DNA of 64,000 nt from contig NZ_JAIQZJ010000007.1 in NCBI RefSeq assembly GCF_020073815.1, positions 62,001 through 126,000 of the forward strand. Direction: 5' to 3'. Shown here piece after piece: positions 36,867 to 45,882 of this stretch (positions within the stretch are counted from its first letter, which is position 1; the number at the start of each line of letters is the position of its first letter). This DNA comes from Nocardioides mangrovi. Lineage in GTDB: Bacteria > Actinomycetota > Actinomycetes > Propionibacteriales > Nocardioidaceae. Below the pieces are notes generated by a model that had not been told where the DNA came from, did no database searches, and was given only the letters and a program-made list of their open reading frames with translations. Both the position numbers and the translations under genes were made by a program.

Positions 36867-38882
36867 ATGACGAAGACCCACTGCCCCTACTGCTCGCTGC
36901 AGTGCGGCATGGACCTCGCTCGGGAGGGCCGTGCTCTGGAGGTCCGGCCCTGGACGGAGTTCCCCGTGAACCAGGGGGCGCTCTGCCGCAAGGGCTGGAC
37001 CTCCACGGGGCTGCGCGGCCACCGCGAGCGGCTGACCACGCCGCTGGTGCGCGACCGGGCGACCGGCGAGCTGCGCGCGGCCGGCTGGGACGAGGCGCTC
37101 GACCTCGTCGCCGGCCAGCTCCGCGAGCTGCGGGCGTCGTACGGCGCCGACGCGGTGGGGGTCTTCGGGGGCGGCGGGCTGACCAACGAGAAGGCCTACA
37201 GCCTCGGCAAGCTCGCCCGGGTCGCGCTCGGCACCTCGCAGGTCGACTACAACGGCCGGTGGTGCATGTCGTCCGCGGCCTCGGCGGCCAACCGGGCCCT
37301 CGGGATCGACCGTGGGCTGCCGTTCCCGCTGACCGACGTCGAGCAGACCGACGTGCTGGTGCTGGTCGGCTCCAACCTCGCCGAGACGATGCCGCCGGCC
37401 GCGCGGCACCTCGACGCGCTGCGCGCCCGTGGCGGTCACGTCGTCGTGATCGACCCGCGGCGGACGGCGACCGCCGAGCGGGCGGACACGTTCCTGCAGC
37501 CGGTGCCCGGCACCGACCTCGCGCTCGCGCTTGGGCTGCTGCACCTGCTCGACGCGGCCGGCGCCGTCGACGAGGAGTACGTCGCCGCGCGCACCGTCGG
37601 CTGGGCCGAGGTGCGGGCCGCCGTCGCCTCGTGGTGGCCCGAGCGGGTCGAGCGGGTCAGCGGCGTCGAAACGGCGCAACTGCGCCGACTGGCCGAGCTG
37701 CTGGCCGACGCGGAGAAGGTCACGATCCTCACCGCTCGCGGCGCCGAGCAGCACGCGCAGGGCACCGACACCGTGCTCGCCTGGATCGACGTCGCGCTCG
37801 CGCTCGGGATGCCCGGCAGGCCACACGCCGGCTACGGCTGCCTGACCGGCCAGGGCAACGGGCAGGGCGGCCGCGAGCACGGGCAGAAGGCGGACCAGCT
37901 GCCCGGCTACCGGATGATCGACGACCCCGCCGCGCGCGAGCACGTCGCCGGCGTGTGGGGCGTCGACCCGTCCTCGCTGCCCGGGCCGGGGCGCTCGGCG
38001 TACGAGCTCCTCGACGCGCTCGGCACCGACGACGGGCCGAGGGCGCTGCTGGTCTTCGGCTCCAACATCGTCGTCTCCGCGCCGAACGCCACCCACGTCA
38101 CCTCGCGGCTGGCCGACCTCGACCTGCTCGTCGTCGCCGACCTCGTGATGAGCGAGACCGCAGCGCTCGCCGACGTGGTGCTGCCGGTGACCCAGTGGGC
38201 CGAGGAGACCGGCACGATGACCAACCTCGAGGGCCGGGTGATCCTGCGTCAGCAGGCGGCCTCCCCGCCCTCCGGCGTACGGTCCGACCTCGACGTCATC
38301 GCCGGTCTCGCGGCCCGGCTGGGGCACGACTTCGCGGCCGACCCCGAGGCGGTCTTCGCCGAGCTGGGCCGCGCGTCCGCCGGTGGCCGGGCGGACTACT
38401 CCGCGATCAGCTACGACCGGATCCGCGAGGAGCACGGCGTCTTCTGGGGGACGGAGCGGATGTTCGGCTCGTCGTTCGCACACCCCGACGGCCGGGCGCG
38501 CTTCGTCGCGGTCGAGCACCGCGGCCCCGCCGAGCCGGTCGACCCGACGTACCCGCTCCACCTGACGACGGGCCGGGTGCTCGCGCAGTACCAGTCCGGC
38601 GCCCAGACCCGCCGGATCGCGGACCTGCCCGACGACGGGCCCTTCGTCGAGCTGCACCCGATGCTCGCCGACCGGATCGGGGCGTACGACGGGCGCCCGG
38701 TCGTCGTGACCACCCGCCGCGGCGAGCTCAAGGCGCCGGCACGGGTCGTCGACACCATCCGCCCCGACACGGTCTTCGTGCCGTTCCACTGGGTCGGCGC
38801 CAACAAGCTGACCAACGACGCGCTCGACCCGTCGAGCCGGATGCCGGAGTTCAAGGTCTGCGCGTGCGCGGTGACCGCATGA
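36867..38882 (+). CDS. nasA: Assimilatory nitrate reductase, molybdopterin subunit
   Basis: A 671-aa Mo-bis-MGD oxidoreductase. The N-terminal [4Fe-4S] cysteines are in HCPYCSLQCGMD and ALCRKG. The molybdopterin domain (about residues 50-560) includes DYNGRWCMSSAASAANRALG with the region that holds the Mo-ligand cysteine, and LVGSNLAETMPP. The C-terminal domain has LTTGRVLAQYQSGAQTRR. No signal peptide or Tat motif is seen, so it is cytoplasmic and assimilatory. It is followed by the FAD/[2Fe-2S] gene through an ATGA overlap that marks the border of a 70-bp repeat element. Confidence 0.92.
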   Translation: MTKTHCPYCSLQCGMDLAREGRALEVRPWTEFPVNQGALCRKGWTSTGLRGHRERLTTPLVRDRATGELRAAGWDEALDLVAGQLRELRASYGADAVGVFGGGGLTNEKAYSLGKLARVALGTSQVDYNGRWCMSSAASAANRALGIDRGLPFPLTDVEQTDVLVLVGSNLAETMPPAARHLDALRARGGHVVVIDPRRTATAERADTFLQPVPGTDLALALGLLHLLDAAGAVDEEYVAARTVGWAEVRAAVASWWPERVERVSGVETAQLRRLAELLADAEKVTILTARGAEQHAQGTDTVLAWIDVALALGMPGRPHAGYGCLTGQGNGQGGREHGQKADQLPGYRMIDDPAAREHVAGVWGVDPSSLPGPGRSAYELLDALGTDDGPRALLVFGSNIVVSAPNATHVTSRLADLDLLVVADLVMSETAALADVVLPVTQWAEETGTMTNLEGRVILRQQAASPPSGVRSDLDVIAGLAARLGHDFAADPEAVFAELGRASAGGRADYSAISYDRIREEHGVFWGTERMFGSSFAHPDGRARFVAVEHRGPAEPVDPTYPLHLTTGRVLAQYQSGAQTRRIADLPDDGPFVELHPMLADRIGAYDGRPVVVTTRRGELKAPARVVDTIRPDTVFVPFHWVGANKLTNDALDPSSRMPEFKVCACAVTA

Positions 38883-40291
38883 AACACACCCCACGGCGTT
38901 CTTCGCCTCCCCCGCTTCGCTCCGCCGTCGAACAACGCCGCGGGGACCCCGAAAAGCGGACCGTGATCGTCGGCGCCGGCATGGCGGCGGTGCGGCTCGC
39001 GCAGGAGCTGCCGGACGTCACGCTGCTGGGCGACGAGGCGCACCCGCCGTACAACCGGATCCTGCTGTCGGCGGTGCTCGAGGGCACCCACGACCCCGAC
39101 GCGATCCGGATGGCGGTGCCGGAGGGCATCGACCTGCGGCTCGGCGCCCGGGCCGTGGAGATCCACCGCGAGGAGCGGGAGGTCGAGCTCGCCGACCGGA
39201 GCCGGGTGCCCTACGACCGGCTGGTGCTGGCGACCGGCAGCATCCCGACGCTGCCGCCGATCCGCGGACTGGTGCGGGTCGACGGCCGGCTCGACGGGCG
39301 GGTGCACGCCTTCCGGACCCTCGACGACTGCCTCCGGCTCGATGCCGCGGTGCCGACCGCCCGGCGGGCGGTCGTCGTCGGCGGCGGGCTGCTCGGGCTC
39401 CAGGTCGCGCGGGCCCTCGCCGTCCGCGGTGTCGCCACCGAGGTCGTCGAGGGCGGCGACCACCTGCTCCGCAGCCAGGTCGACGCCAAGGCCGGCGCGA
39501 TCCTGGCCCGCGACCTGAAGCGGCTCGGCACCGCCGTCTACACCGGTGCCCGCGCCACCCGGCTGACCGACGCCGGCCTCGTCCTGGACAACGGCTACAC
39601 CCTCGAGACCGACCTCGTCGTGCTCACCGCCGGTGGCCGCCCGTCGACCGCGCTCGCCCGTCGCGCCGGCCTCGACGTACGCCGCGGCGTCGTGATCGAC
39701 GACCAGCTGCGCACCAGCGACCCGCACGTCCACGCGATCGGCGACTGCGCCCAGCGTGGCGACCAGGTCACCGGCTTCGTGCCGCCCGCGTGGGAGCAGG
39801 CCGGCGTCCTCGCGCGGGTGCTGCGCGGCGAGGCCGCGTCGTACGACGGAGCCCGCACGGTCGCCCGGCTGCGCGCCACCGACCTCGACGTCGCCGTGCT
39901 CGGCGACCCCGAGCGCGCGGACGGCCACGTCGTCGAGGTGTCCAACCCGGTCACCGGGAGCCATCGCAAGCTGGTCGTCAGCGACGGCGTCATCGTCGGC
40001 GCCACGCTGGTCGGCGACCTCTCCCGCATCGGCCTGATCACCCAGCACTACGACCGCGCCACCGTGCTCGGCCCGACCGAGCCCGGCGCCCTGCTGATGC
40101 CGCCGGCGACCGCCGGTCCCGTCGTCCTCCCGGACGACGCCGAGGTCTGCGCCTGCGCCGGCGTCAGCGCCGGCCGGGTGCGCGCGTGCGCCTCGGTCGA
40201 GGAGGCCCGGGCCACCACCCGTGCGACCACCGGTTGCGGCGGCTGTGCCGGGACCGTCCGCGAGCTCGTCCTGGAAGGAGCCTCTGCATGA
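38879..40291 (+). CDS. FAD-dependent NAD(P)H oxidoreductase with BFD-like [2Fe-2S] domain (nitrate reductase electron transfer)
   Basis: A 470-aa flavoprotein with two dinucleotide motifs, TVIVGAGMAAVRLAQEL (residues about 28-44) and RAVVVGGGLLGLQVARAL, and HAIGDCAQ near residue 290. The C-terminus is BFD-like, with cysteines in VCACAGVSAG and TTGCGGCAG. It resembles the N-terminal part of NirB but lacks the sulfite-reductase half, so it probably feeds electrons to the adjacent nitrate reductase. Residues 1-26 (MKHTPRRSSPPPLRSAVEQR...) are encoded by an ATGA element; an alternative start GTG at 38963 lacks a ribosome site. Confidence 0.85.
   Translation: MKHTPRRSSPPPLRSAVEQRRGDPEKRTVIVGAGMAAVRLAQELPDVTLLGDEAHPPYNRILLSAVLEGTHDPDAIRMAVPEGIDLRLGARAVEIHREEREVELADRSRVPYDRLVLATGSIPTLPPIRGLVRVDGRLDGRVHAFRTLDDCLRLDAAVPTARRAVVVGGGLLGLQVARALAVRGVATEVVEGGDHLLRSQVDAKAGAILARDLKRLGTAVYTGARATRLTDAGLVLDNGYTLETDLVVLTAGGRPSTALARRAGLDVRRGVVIDDQLRTSDPHVHAIGDCAQRGDQVTGFVPPAWEQAGVLARVLRGEAASYDGARTVARLRATDLDVAVLGDPERADGHVVEVSNPVTGSHRKLVVSDGVIVGATLVGDLSRIGLITQHYDRATVLGPTEPGALLMPPATAGPVVLPDDAEVCACAGVSAGRVRACASVEEARATTRATTGCGGCAGTVRELVLEGASA
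38883..38952 (+). repeat. 70-bp ATGA-bordered structured element, copy 2 (translated)
   Basis: It is bordered on the left by ATGA (38879-38882), the nasA stop. The core matches the other copies: CACCCCAC near the start, a loop with CCCCCGCTTCGCTCC and the end block CGCGGGGACCCCG. The stem here is CGGCGTTCTTCG with CGAACAACGCCG (11 of 12 pairs), different in sequence from copies 1 and 3 but still paired. The right border reads AAAG instead of ATGA, so the downstream start is lost and the frame stays open from the left ATG. Confidence 0.75.
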
Positions 40292-42807
40292 GCCCGCAGT
40301 ACCGCAAGAAGATCGTCGTCGTCGGCCACGGCATGGTCGGCCACCGCTTCGTGCAGGCCGCCGTCGAGCGCGGCCTCACCGAGACCCACGACATCGTGGT
40401 CGTCGGCGAGGAGCCGCGCCCGGCGTACGACCGCGTCGTCCTCACCTCCTTCTTCGAGGTCGGCGCCGAGGCGCTGTCCTTCCTGCCGGAGGGCGAGTAC
40501 GACGACCCGAGGGTCCGGCTCGTGCTCGGCACCGAGGTCGAGGGCTTCGACCCCGAGACGCGCACCGTGCTGCTCGACGGCGGCGAGGTCGTCCAGTACG
40601 ACGAGCTCGTGCTGGCCACCGGTGCCGCGCCGTTCGTGCCGCCGGTGCCGGGCCACGACCTGCCGGGCTGCTTCGTCTACCGCACCATCGAGGACCTGGA
40701 GGCGATCCGCGAGGCCGCCGCGGGGGCGAGCGTCGGCGCGGTGATCGGCGGCGGGCTCCTCGGCCTCGAGGCCGCCAACGCCCTGCGCCAGCTCGGCCTC
40801 GAGACCCATGTCGTGGAGATGGCGCCACGGCTGATGGCGGTCCAGGTCGACGACGCCGGCGGCGCGACGCTGGCCCGCCACATCGAGTCCCTCGGCCTGA
40901 GCGTGCACACCAACGCGATGACGTCGGCGGTCGTCGAGGGCGCCGACGGTCGAGCCGTCGGGCTCGCGCTGAAGGAGGCCGCCACGATCCCCGCCGAGGT
41001 CGTCGTGTTCTCGGCCGGCATCCGCCCGCGCGACGCGCTCGCCAGGGCCGCCGGTCTCGACCTCGCCGAGCGAGGCGGGGTGCTCGTCGACGAGCAGGGC
41101 CGCTCCTCCGACCCGCACGTCTGGGCGATCGGGGAGTGTGCGGCGCCGGGCGGCCGGATGTACGGCCTGGTCGCGCCCGGCTACGCGATGGCCGAGGTCG
41201 CGGTCGATGCGATGCTCGGCGGCCCGGGCGCCTTCACCGGCGCCGACATGTCCACCAAGCTCAAGCTGATGGGCGTCGACGTCGCGAGCTTCGGCGACGC
41301 CTTCGCGACCACGCCCGGTGCGCTGGAGCTCGTCTACTCCGACGCCGTCGCGGGCGTCTACAAGAAGCTGGTCATCTCCGAGGACGGCACCCGCCTGCTG
41401 GGTGGCGTGCTCGTCGGCGACGCCTCGGCGTACGGCGTGCTGCGGCCGATGGTCGCCTCCGGCATCGCGCTCCCCGACAACCCCGAGGACCTGATCCTGC
41501 CGGCGGGTCGGGGCGCGGCCGACATCGGTCTCCCCGACGAGGCGCAGGTCTGCTCCTGCAACGACGTCAGCAAGGGCGACATCGTCGCGGCGGCCGCGGC
41601 GGGGGAGACCACCCGCGCCGGCAGCACCTGCGGCTCCTGCAAGGTGCAGACGAAGAAGATCATCGAGGACTACTACGCCAGCCAGGGCCAGGAGGTCGAC
41701 CGCAGCATCTGCGAGCACTTCCCGCTGACCCGGCAGGAGCTCTTCGACGTCGTCGCGGTGCACGGGCACCGCAGCTTCGACCAGGTCGTCGAGGCGCACG
41801 GCACCGGCCGCGGCTGCGACGTCTGCAAGCCGGTGATCGCGTCCATCCTCGCGAGCCAGCTCAACGGACACGTGCTCGAGGGGGACCGCCGTACCCTCCA
41901 GGACACCAACGACGCCTACCTCGCCAACATCCAGCGCAACGGCACCTACTCCGTCGTCCCGCGCATCCCGGGCGGCGAGATCACGCCCGACAAGCTGATC
42001 GTGATCGGCGAGGTGGCGCGCGACTTCGGGCTCTACACGAAGATCACCGGCGGCCAGCGAATCGACCTCTTCGGCGCCCGGATGGAGCAGCTGCCGGAGA
42101 TCTGGCGGCGGCTCGTCGACGCGGGCTTCGAGTCCGGCCACGCCTACGGCAAGGCGCTGCGCACGGTGAAGTCGTGCGTCGGGTCCACCTGGTGCCGGTA
42201 CGGCGTGCAGGACTCGGTGCAGCTGGCCATCGACCTGGAGCTGCGCTACCGCGGGCTCCGGTCGCCGCACAAGCTCAAGGGCGGGGTCAGCGGCTGCGCC
42301 CGCGAGTGCGCGGAGGCGCGGGCCAAGGACTTCGGCGTCATCGCGACCGAGCAGGGCTGGAACCTCTACGTCGGCGGCAACGGCGGCGCCACGCCCGCCC
42401 ACGCGCGGCTGCTGGCCGGCGACCTCGACCGGGAGACCCTGATCCGCTACCTCGACCGCTACCTCATGTACTACATCCGCACCGCCGACCGGCTCCAGCG
42501 CACGGCCCCCTGGATCGACTCCCTCGACGGCGGTCTCGACCGGGTGCGGGAGGTCGTCGTCGACGACGCGCTCGGGCTCGGGTCGGAGCTGGAGGCGGCG
42601 ATGGCCCGGCACGTCGACACCTACTTCGACGAGTGGAAGGCGACCATCGACGACCCGGAGAAGCTCGAGCGCTTCGTGTCGTTCGTCAACGCCCCCGACG
42701 TACCCGACCCGCACATCAGCTTCCGCGACGAGCGCGGCCAGATCGCGCCCGAGGACTCGTCCGGACCGGTCTCGCTGGGCACGACGATCCCGGTGGGTGC
42801 GCCGTGA
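40288..42807 (+). CDS. nirB: Nitrite reductase (NAD(P)H), large subunit
   Basis: An 839-aa enzyme reducing nitrite to ammonium. In order: FAD/NADH domains (residues 8-310, GHGMVGHRFV and GAVIGGGLLGLEAANALR), a BFD-like [2Fe-2S] domain (CSCNDVSKGDIV, TCGSCKVQ, about 425-475), a nitrite/sulfite ferredoxin half-domain and the siroheme-[4Fe-4S] domain. Its ligand cysteines are in SCVGSTWCRYG and GGVSGCARECAEA. A strong GGAAGGAG is upstream of ATG 40288, which overlaps the previous stop by 4 bp. It is complete compared with other actinobacterial NirB proteins. Confidence 0.96.
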   Translation: MSPQYRKKIVVVGHGMVGHRFVQAAVERGLTETHDIVVVGEEPRPAYDRVVLTSFFEVGAEALSFLPEGEYDDPRVRLVLGTEVEGFDPETRTVLLDGGEVVQYDELVLATGAAPFVPPVPGHDLPGCFVYRTIEDLEAIREAAAGASVGAVIGGGLLGLEAANALRQLGLETHVVEMAPRLMAVQVDDAGGATLARHIESLGLSVHTNAMTSAVVEGADGRAVGLALKEAATIPAEVVVFSAGIRPRDALARAAGLDLAERGGVLVDEQGRSSDPHVWAIGECAAPGGRMYGLVAPGYAMAEVAVDAMLGGPGAFTGADMSTKLKLMGVDVASFGDAFATTPGALELVYSDAVAGVYKKLVISEDGTRLLGGVLVGDASAYGVLRPMVASGIALPDNPEDLILPAGRGAADIGLPDEAQVCSCNDVSKGDIVAAAAAGETTRAGSTCGSCKVQTKKIIEDYYASQGQEVDRSICEHFPLTRQELFDVVAVHGHRSFDQVVEAHGTGRGCDVCKPVIASILASQLNGHVLEGDRRTLQDTNDAYLANIQRNGTYSVVPRIPGGEITPDKLIVIGEVARDFGLYTKITGGQRIDLFGARMEQLPEIWRRLVDAGFESGHAYGKALRTVKSCVGSTWCRYGVQDSVQLAIDLELRYRGLRSPHKLKGGVSGCARECAEARAKDFGVIATEQGWNLYVGGNGGATPAHARLLAGDLDRETLIRYLDRYLMYYIRTADRLQRTAPWIDSLDGGLDRVREVVVDDALGLGSELEAAMARHVDTYFDEWKATIDDPEKLERFVSFVNAPDVPDPHISFRDERGQIAPEDSSGPVSLGTTIPVGAP

Positions 42808-43160
42808 CCACCTCCACCGACCGCTCGACGTACACGGCCGTCTGCCGGCTCGACCAGATCGAGGTCGAGGGCGGCGTCACCGCGCTGGTGGACGGCGCCG
42901 CGGTCGCAATCTTCCGGACACACGACGGCAATGTCTACGCGATGTCCAACTACGACCCTTGTTCCCGAGCATCGGTGCTGGCACGCGGGATCGTCGGCAC
43001 GCGTGGTGACGTTCCCTTCGTGGCCTCGCCGATGCACAAGCAGGCCTTCGACCTGCGCACCGGACAGTGCCTCGACGACGCGGACGTCCGGGTCCCGACG
43101 TTCGACGTGCGCGTCGACGACGGGATCGTCCTCGTCGGTCCACCGCAGGAGCACCCGTGA
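42804..43160 (+). CDS. nirD: Nitrite reductase (NAD(P)H), small subunit
   Basis: A 118-aa NirD with a Rieske-like fold (YAMSNYDPCSRASVLARGIV, VASPMHKQAFDLRTGQ). As is usual for NirD, the Rieske cluster ligands (two Cys, two His) are not all present, so it is a structural or regulatory partner of NirB. GTG 42804 and the next gene's GTG at 43157 both overlap by 4 bp. Confidence 0.94.
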   Translation: MTTSTDRSTYTAVCRLDQIEVEGGVTALVDGAAVAIFRTHDGNVYAMSNYDPCSRASVLARGIVGTRGDVPFVASPMHKQAFDLRTGQCLDDADVRVPTFDVRVDDGIVLVGPPQEHP

Positions 43161-44275
43161 CTGAATCCCTTCCGTTGAGCGGCTTCCGGATCGGCGTGAC
43201 CGCGGCCCGGAAGGTCGACGAGCAGGTCGGGCTGCTGGAGCGCCGGGGCGCCACGGTCGAGTGGGCGCCGGCGCTGTCGCTGGACCCCAACCGGATCGAC
43301 GACGACCGGCTGCGGGCCGCGACCGAGGAGGTGCTGGCCCGGCCGGTCGACATGTTCCTGGCCACGACCGGCATCGGCATGAAGTCGTGGCTCGACGCGG
43401 CCGAGCGGTGGGGCCTCCTGGAGCCGCTGCTGGAGTCGCTGGGGTCGGCGGAGATCCTGGCCCGCGGTCCGAAGAGCGTGGGGGCTCTCCGGCGCCGCGG
43501 GCTGCGCGAGCTGTGGGCGCCGGAGTCGGAGTGCTTCGAGGACGTGCTCGAGCACCTGCGTGGGCGACCGCTGGAGGGCCGTCGGATCGTGGTGCAGGAG
43601 CACGGCCAGTCGCTGTCGATGGTCGCGCACGCGCTGCGCCGCCAGGGTGCCGACGTCACCACGGTGACGGTCTACCGGGTGGAGCCGGCCGCGGACCTCG
43701 AGCCGATGTTCAAGCTGGTCGACCTGGTCTGCGAACGGGCGCTGGACGCGGTGACCTTCACCTCCGCCCCGGCGGTCGCGTCGCTGATGGACGCGGCCGG
43801 GCCGACCGGGCGCCGCGAGGAGCTGGTGTCGGCCTTCCAGGCCGACGTCGTCGCCTCCTGCGTGGGGCCGGTGACGGCGGCGGCGTTCGAGATGTGGGGG
43901 GTGCCCTCGATCTACCCCGAGCGGTCCCGGCTGACCGCCATGGTCAAGCAGCTGGAGGTCGAGCTGCCCTCGCGACGGTCCGGCCTCACCGTCGAGCTCG
44001 CCGGCGGCCACCAGCTGCTGCTGCACGGCGAGGACGTGCTGCTCGACGGGCACGAGGTGAAGCTCTCGCCGGCCCCGGCGGCGGTCCTGCACGCGCTGCT
44101 CGCCAACCCCGGCAACGTCGTCTCCCGCCCGGCACTGCTGGCGATGCTGCCCTCGGGTACGGCGGGCTCCGAGCACGCCGTCGAGATGGCGGTCGCCCGG
44201 CTGCGGGCGGCGCTCGGTACCCGCGCCGTCCAGACAGTCGTCAAGCGCGGCTACCGGTTGGCGGTCGCGTCGTGA
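43157..44275 (+). CDS. HemD-like uroporphyrinogen-III synthase domain fused to winged-helix DNA-binding domain (NnaR-type regulator)
   Basis: A 372-aa fusion. Residues about 1-260 are uroporphyrinogen-III synthase-like (FRIGVTAARKVDEQVGLLERRG, AVTFTSAPAVASLMDAAG, SCVGPVTAAAFEMWG). Residues about 275-372 are an OmpR-type winged helix (VKLSPAPAAVLHALLANPGN, VEMAVARLRAALG, VVKRGYRLA). NnaR of Streptomyces and Mycobacterium has the same design and regulates nitrite genes, so this is a likely operon regulator. Whether it still makes uroporphyrinogen III for siroheme is open. It lies between nirD and cbiX with 4-bp overlaps. Confidence 0.9.
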   Translation: MTESLPLSGFRIGVTAARKVDEQVGLLERRGATVEWAPALSLDPNRIDDDRLRAATEEVLARPVDMFLATTGIGMKSWLDAAERWGLLEPLLESLGSAEILARGPKSVGALRRRGLRELWAPESECFEDVLEHLRGRPLEGRRIVVQEHGQSLSMVAHALRRQGADVTTVTVYRVEPAADLEPMFKLVDLVCERALDAVTFTSAPAVASLMDAAGPTGRREELVSAFQADVVASCVGPVTAAAFEMWGVPSIYPERSRLTAMVKQLEVELPSRRSGLTVELAGGHQLLLHGEDVLLDGHEVKLSPAPAAVLHALLANPGNVVSRPALLAMLPSGTAGSEHAVEMAVARLRAALGTRAVQTVVKRGYRLAVAS

Positions 44276-44892
44276 GGCTGGTGACGGTCGCGCACGGCAC
44301 GCGCACGCCGGCGGGCAACTCGGTCGCGCGGGCGCTGACCGGTGCGGCCGGCACCCGGCTCGGCCTGCCCTGGGTGGCGTCCTTCGTCGAGCTGGCGACG
44401 CCGCTCTACTCCTCCCTCCCACCCGAGCCCTCCGTGGTCGTCCCGCTGCTGCTCTCGACCGGCCACCACGTCCGGGTCGACCTCGCCGGCCAGCGGCCGC
44501 TCGGCCCCGACCCGCTGCTCGCCGAGGCGCAGGTCGCACGGCTGGTCGGCGCCGGCGCCGCCGCGGGCCAGCCGGTGGTGATGGTCGCCGCCGGCTCGAA
44601 CGACGCCCTCGCCACCCGCGACCTGATGCTCGCCGCCGCCTACCTGGCCGAGGCCTGGGGCGGCCCGGTGCGGCTGGCCACGCTGTCCGGCCGGGGGCGG
44701 CGCCCCGCGGACGTCGTCCGCCCGGGTGACGCGGTCTCGCCGTACCTGCTCGCCCCCGGCTTCTTCGCCCGTCGCTGTCGCGCGGAGTCTCCGGGCGCGC
44801 TCGTCGCCGACGTGATCGGCGCCCATCCCGCCGTCGTCGACCTGGTCGTCGAGCGCGCGTCCGAGCAGCTGGCGGGGCGGCGGACGGCCTAG
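44272..44892 (+). CDS. CbiX-type sirohydrochlorin chelatase
   Basis: A 206-aa chelatase of the CbiX class, with catalytic histidines in LVTVAHGTRTP (residue about 8) and STGHHVRVD. It would insert iron into sirohydrochlorin to make siroheme for NirB. The protein is short, fused to nothing, with an additional C-terminal half repeat (RPADVVRPGDAVSPYLLAPG) that is typical of the actinobacterial two-lobed form. The GTG start at 44272 overlaps the regulator's stop. A perfect 28-bp palindrome follows 3 bp after the stop (44896-44923). Confidence 0.88.
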   Translation: MRLVTVAHGTRTPAGNSVARALTGAAGTRLGLPWVASFVELATPLYSSLPPEPSVVVPLLLSTGHHVRVDLAGQRPLGPDPLLAEAQVARLVGAGAAAGQPVVMVAAGSNDALATRDLMLAAAYLAEAWGGPVRLATLSGRGRRPADVVRPGDAVSPYLLAPGFFARRCRAESPGALVADVIGAHPAVVDLVVERASEQLAGRRTA

Positions 44893-44895
44893 GGG

Positions 44896-44923
44896 GAGTT
44901 TCATCGGCCGGCCGATGAAACTC
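44896..44923. promoter_or_regulatory. 28-bp perfect palindrome, possible operator or terminator
   Basis: The half GAGTTTCATCGGCC is followed directly by its reverse complement GGCCGATGAAACTC. A related palindrome GGACGATGAAG/CTTCGTCGTCC lies at 44930-44951 and a half-site GAGTTTCGTCGGCC at 44958-44971. It lies between cbiX and the esterase gene. No T-run follows, so an operator for a TetR-like dimer is more likely than a simple terminator. Confidence 0.55.
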
Positions 44924-45000
44924 ACTCCGGGACGATGAAGCTTCGTCGTCCAGGCGCGAGTTTCGTCGGCCAGCCGGGTCCGGCCTCTAGCGTGAGACCG

Positions 45001-45882
45001 ATGACCACCGACCCGCGGCTGCCGATCCTCGACGACGAGACCCGGGCGTTCTACGCCGCCCGCGTGCCCGGCCGCGGCCCGGCCGGCCCCGAGGAGCTGG
45101 AGGCGGTGCGCGCCGCCGTACCCGCGCCCGAGCCGTCCGTGCCGCCCGCGGTCGAGGCGACGGCCGACGCGGAGGGCCGGCGGGTCCCGGTGCGGATCCA
45201 CGTGCCGTCCGGCGCTCCGCGCGGGGTGCTGCTCGACCTGCATGGCGGCGGGTTCTACCTGGGCACGGCCGCCGCGGACGACGTGCGCAACCAGCGACGC
45301 GCGCAGCTCTTCGGGTGGGCGGTCGTCAGCGTCGACTACCGGCTGGCGCCCGAGCACCCGTGGCCGGCCGCGCCGGACGACGCGGAGACCGCGGCGCTCT
45401 GGCTGGTCGAGCACGTCGAGGCCCGCTTCGGCACCCCCCGCGTCGCGATGGTCGGCTTCTCGGCCGGCGCCACGCTGGCGATGACCACCCTGCTCCGCCT
45501 GCGCGACCGCGGCGTCCCGATCGCCGGCGGCGTGCTGCAGGCGGGCACCTACGACCTCAGCGGCCGGACGCCGGCCGGCCGGCTGATCGCCGACGAGTGG
45601 TTCCTCGAGGCGTACGCCGGGGACGCCCCGGACCGCACGCACCCTGACCTGTCGCCGGTCTTCGCCGACCCGTCCGGGCTGCCGCCGGTGCTGATGGTCG
45701 TCGGGGAGCACGACCTGCTGCTGGCGGACAACCGGGCGATGGCCGCGCGGCTGTCCGAGGCCGGGGTCGACGTCGACCTGCGCGTCTACCCGGGCGTGCC
45801 GCACGGCTTCGTCGGGCACCCGACGCCGATGGCCGCCGCCGCGCTGGACGACATCGGGTCCTGGCTGACCGACCTCGGGTGA
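45001..45882 (+). CDS. Alpha/beta hydrolase of the hormone-sensitive-lipase type
   Basis: A 293-aa esterase-like hydrolase. The oxyanion motif LDLHGGGFYLG (about residue 80), the nucleophile elbow VGFSAGATLA, an aspartate in VVGEHDLLLADN and the histidine in GVPHGFVG give a full HSL-type triad. The substrate is unknown. The ATG at 45001 follows a TAGCGT box (44988-44993) by 7 nt, so the mRNA is leaderless. Its promoter region holds the palindromic sites at 44896-44971, so it is probably repressed by an unlinked regulator. Confidence 0.9.
   Translation: MTTDPRLPILDDETRAFYAARVPGRGPAGPEELEAVRAAVPAPEPSVPPAVEATADAEGRRVPVRIHVPSGAPRGVLLDLHGGGFYLGTAAADDVRNQRRAQLFGWAVVSVDYRLAPEHPWPAAPDDAETAALWLVEHVEARFGTPRVAMVGFSAGATLAMTTLLRLRDRGVPIAGGVLQAGTYDLSGRTPAGRLIADEWFLEAYAGDAPDRTHPDLSPVFADPSGLPPVLMVVGEHDLLLADNRAMAARLSEAGVDVDLRVYPGVPHGFVGHPTPMAAAALDDIGSWLTDLG

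Noticed and set aside
43157-44892. A cobalamin riboswitch near the CbiX/HemD genes
   Set aside because: Genes overlap by 4 bp and leave no leader; no B12-box-like sequence is seen.
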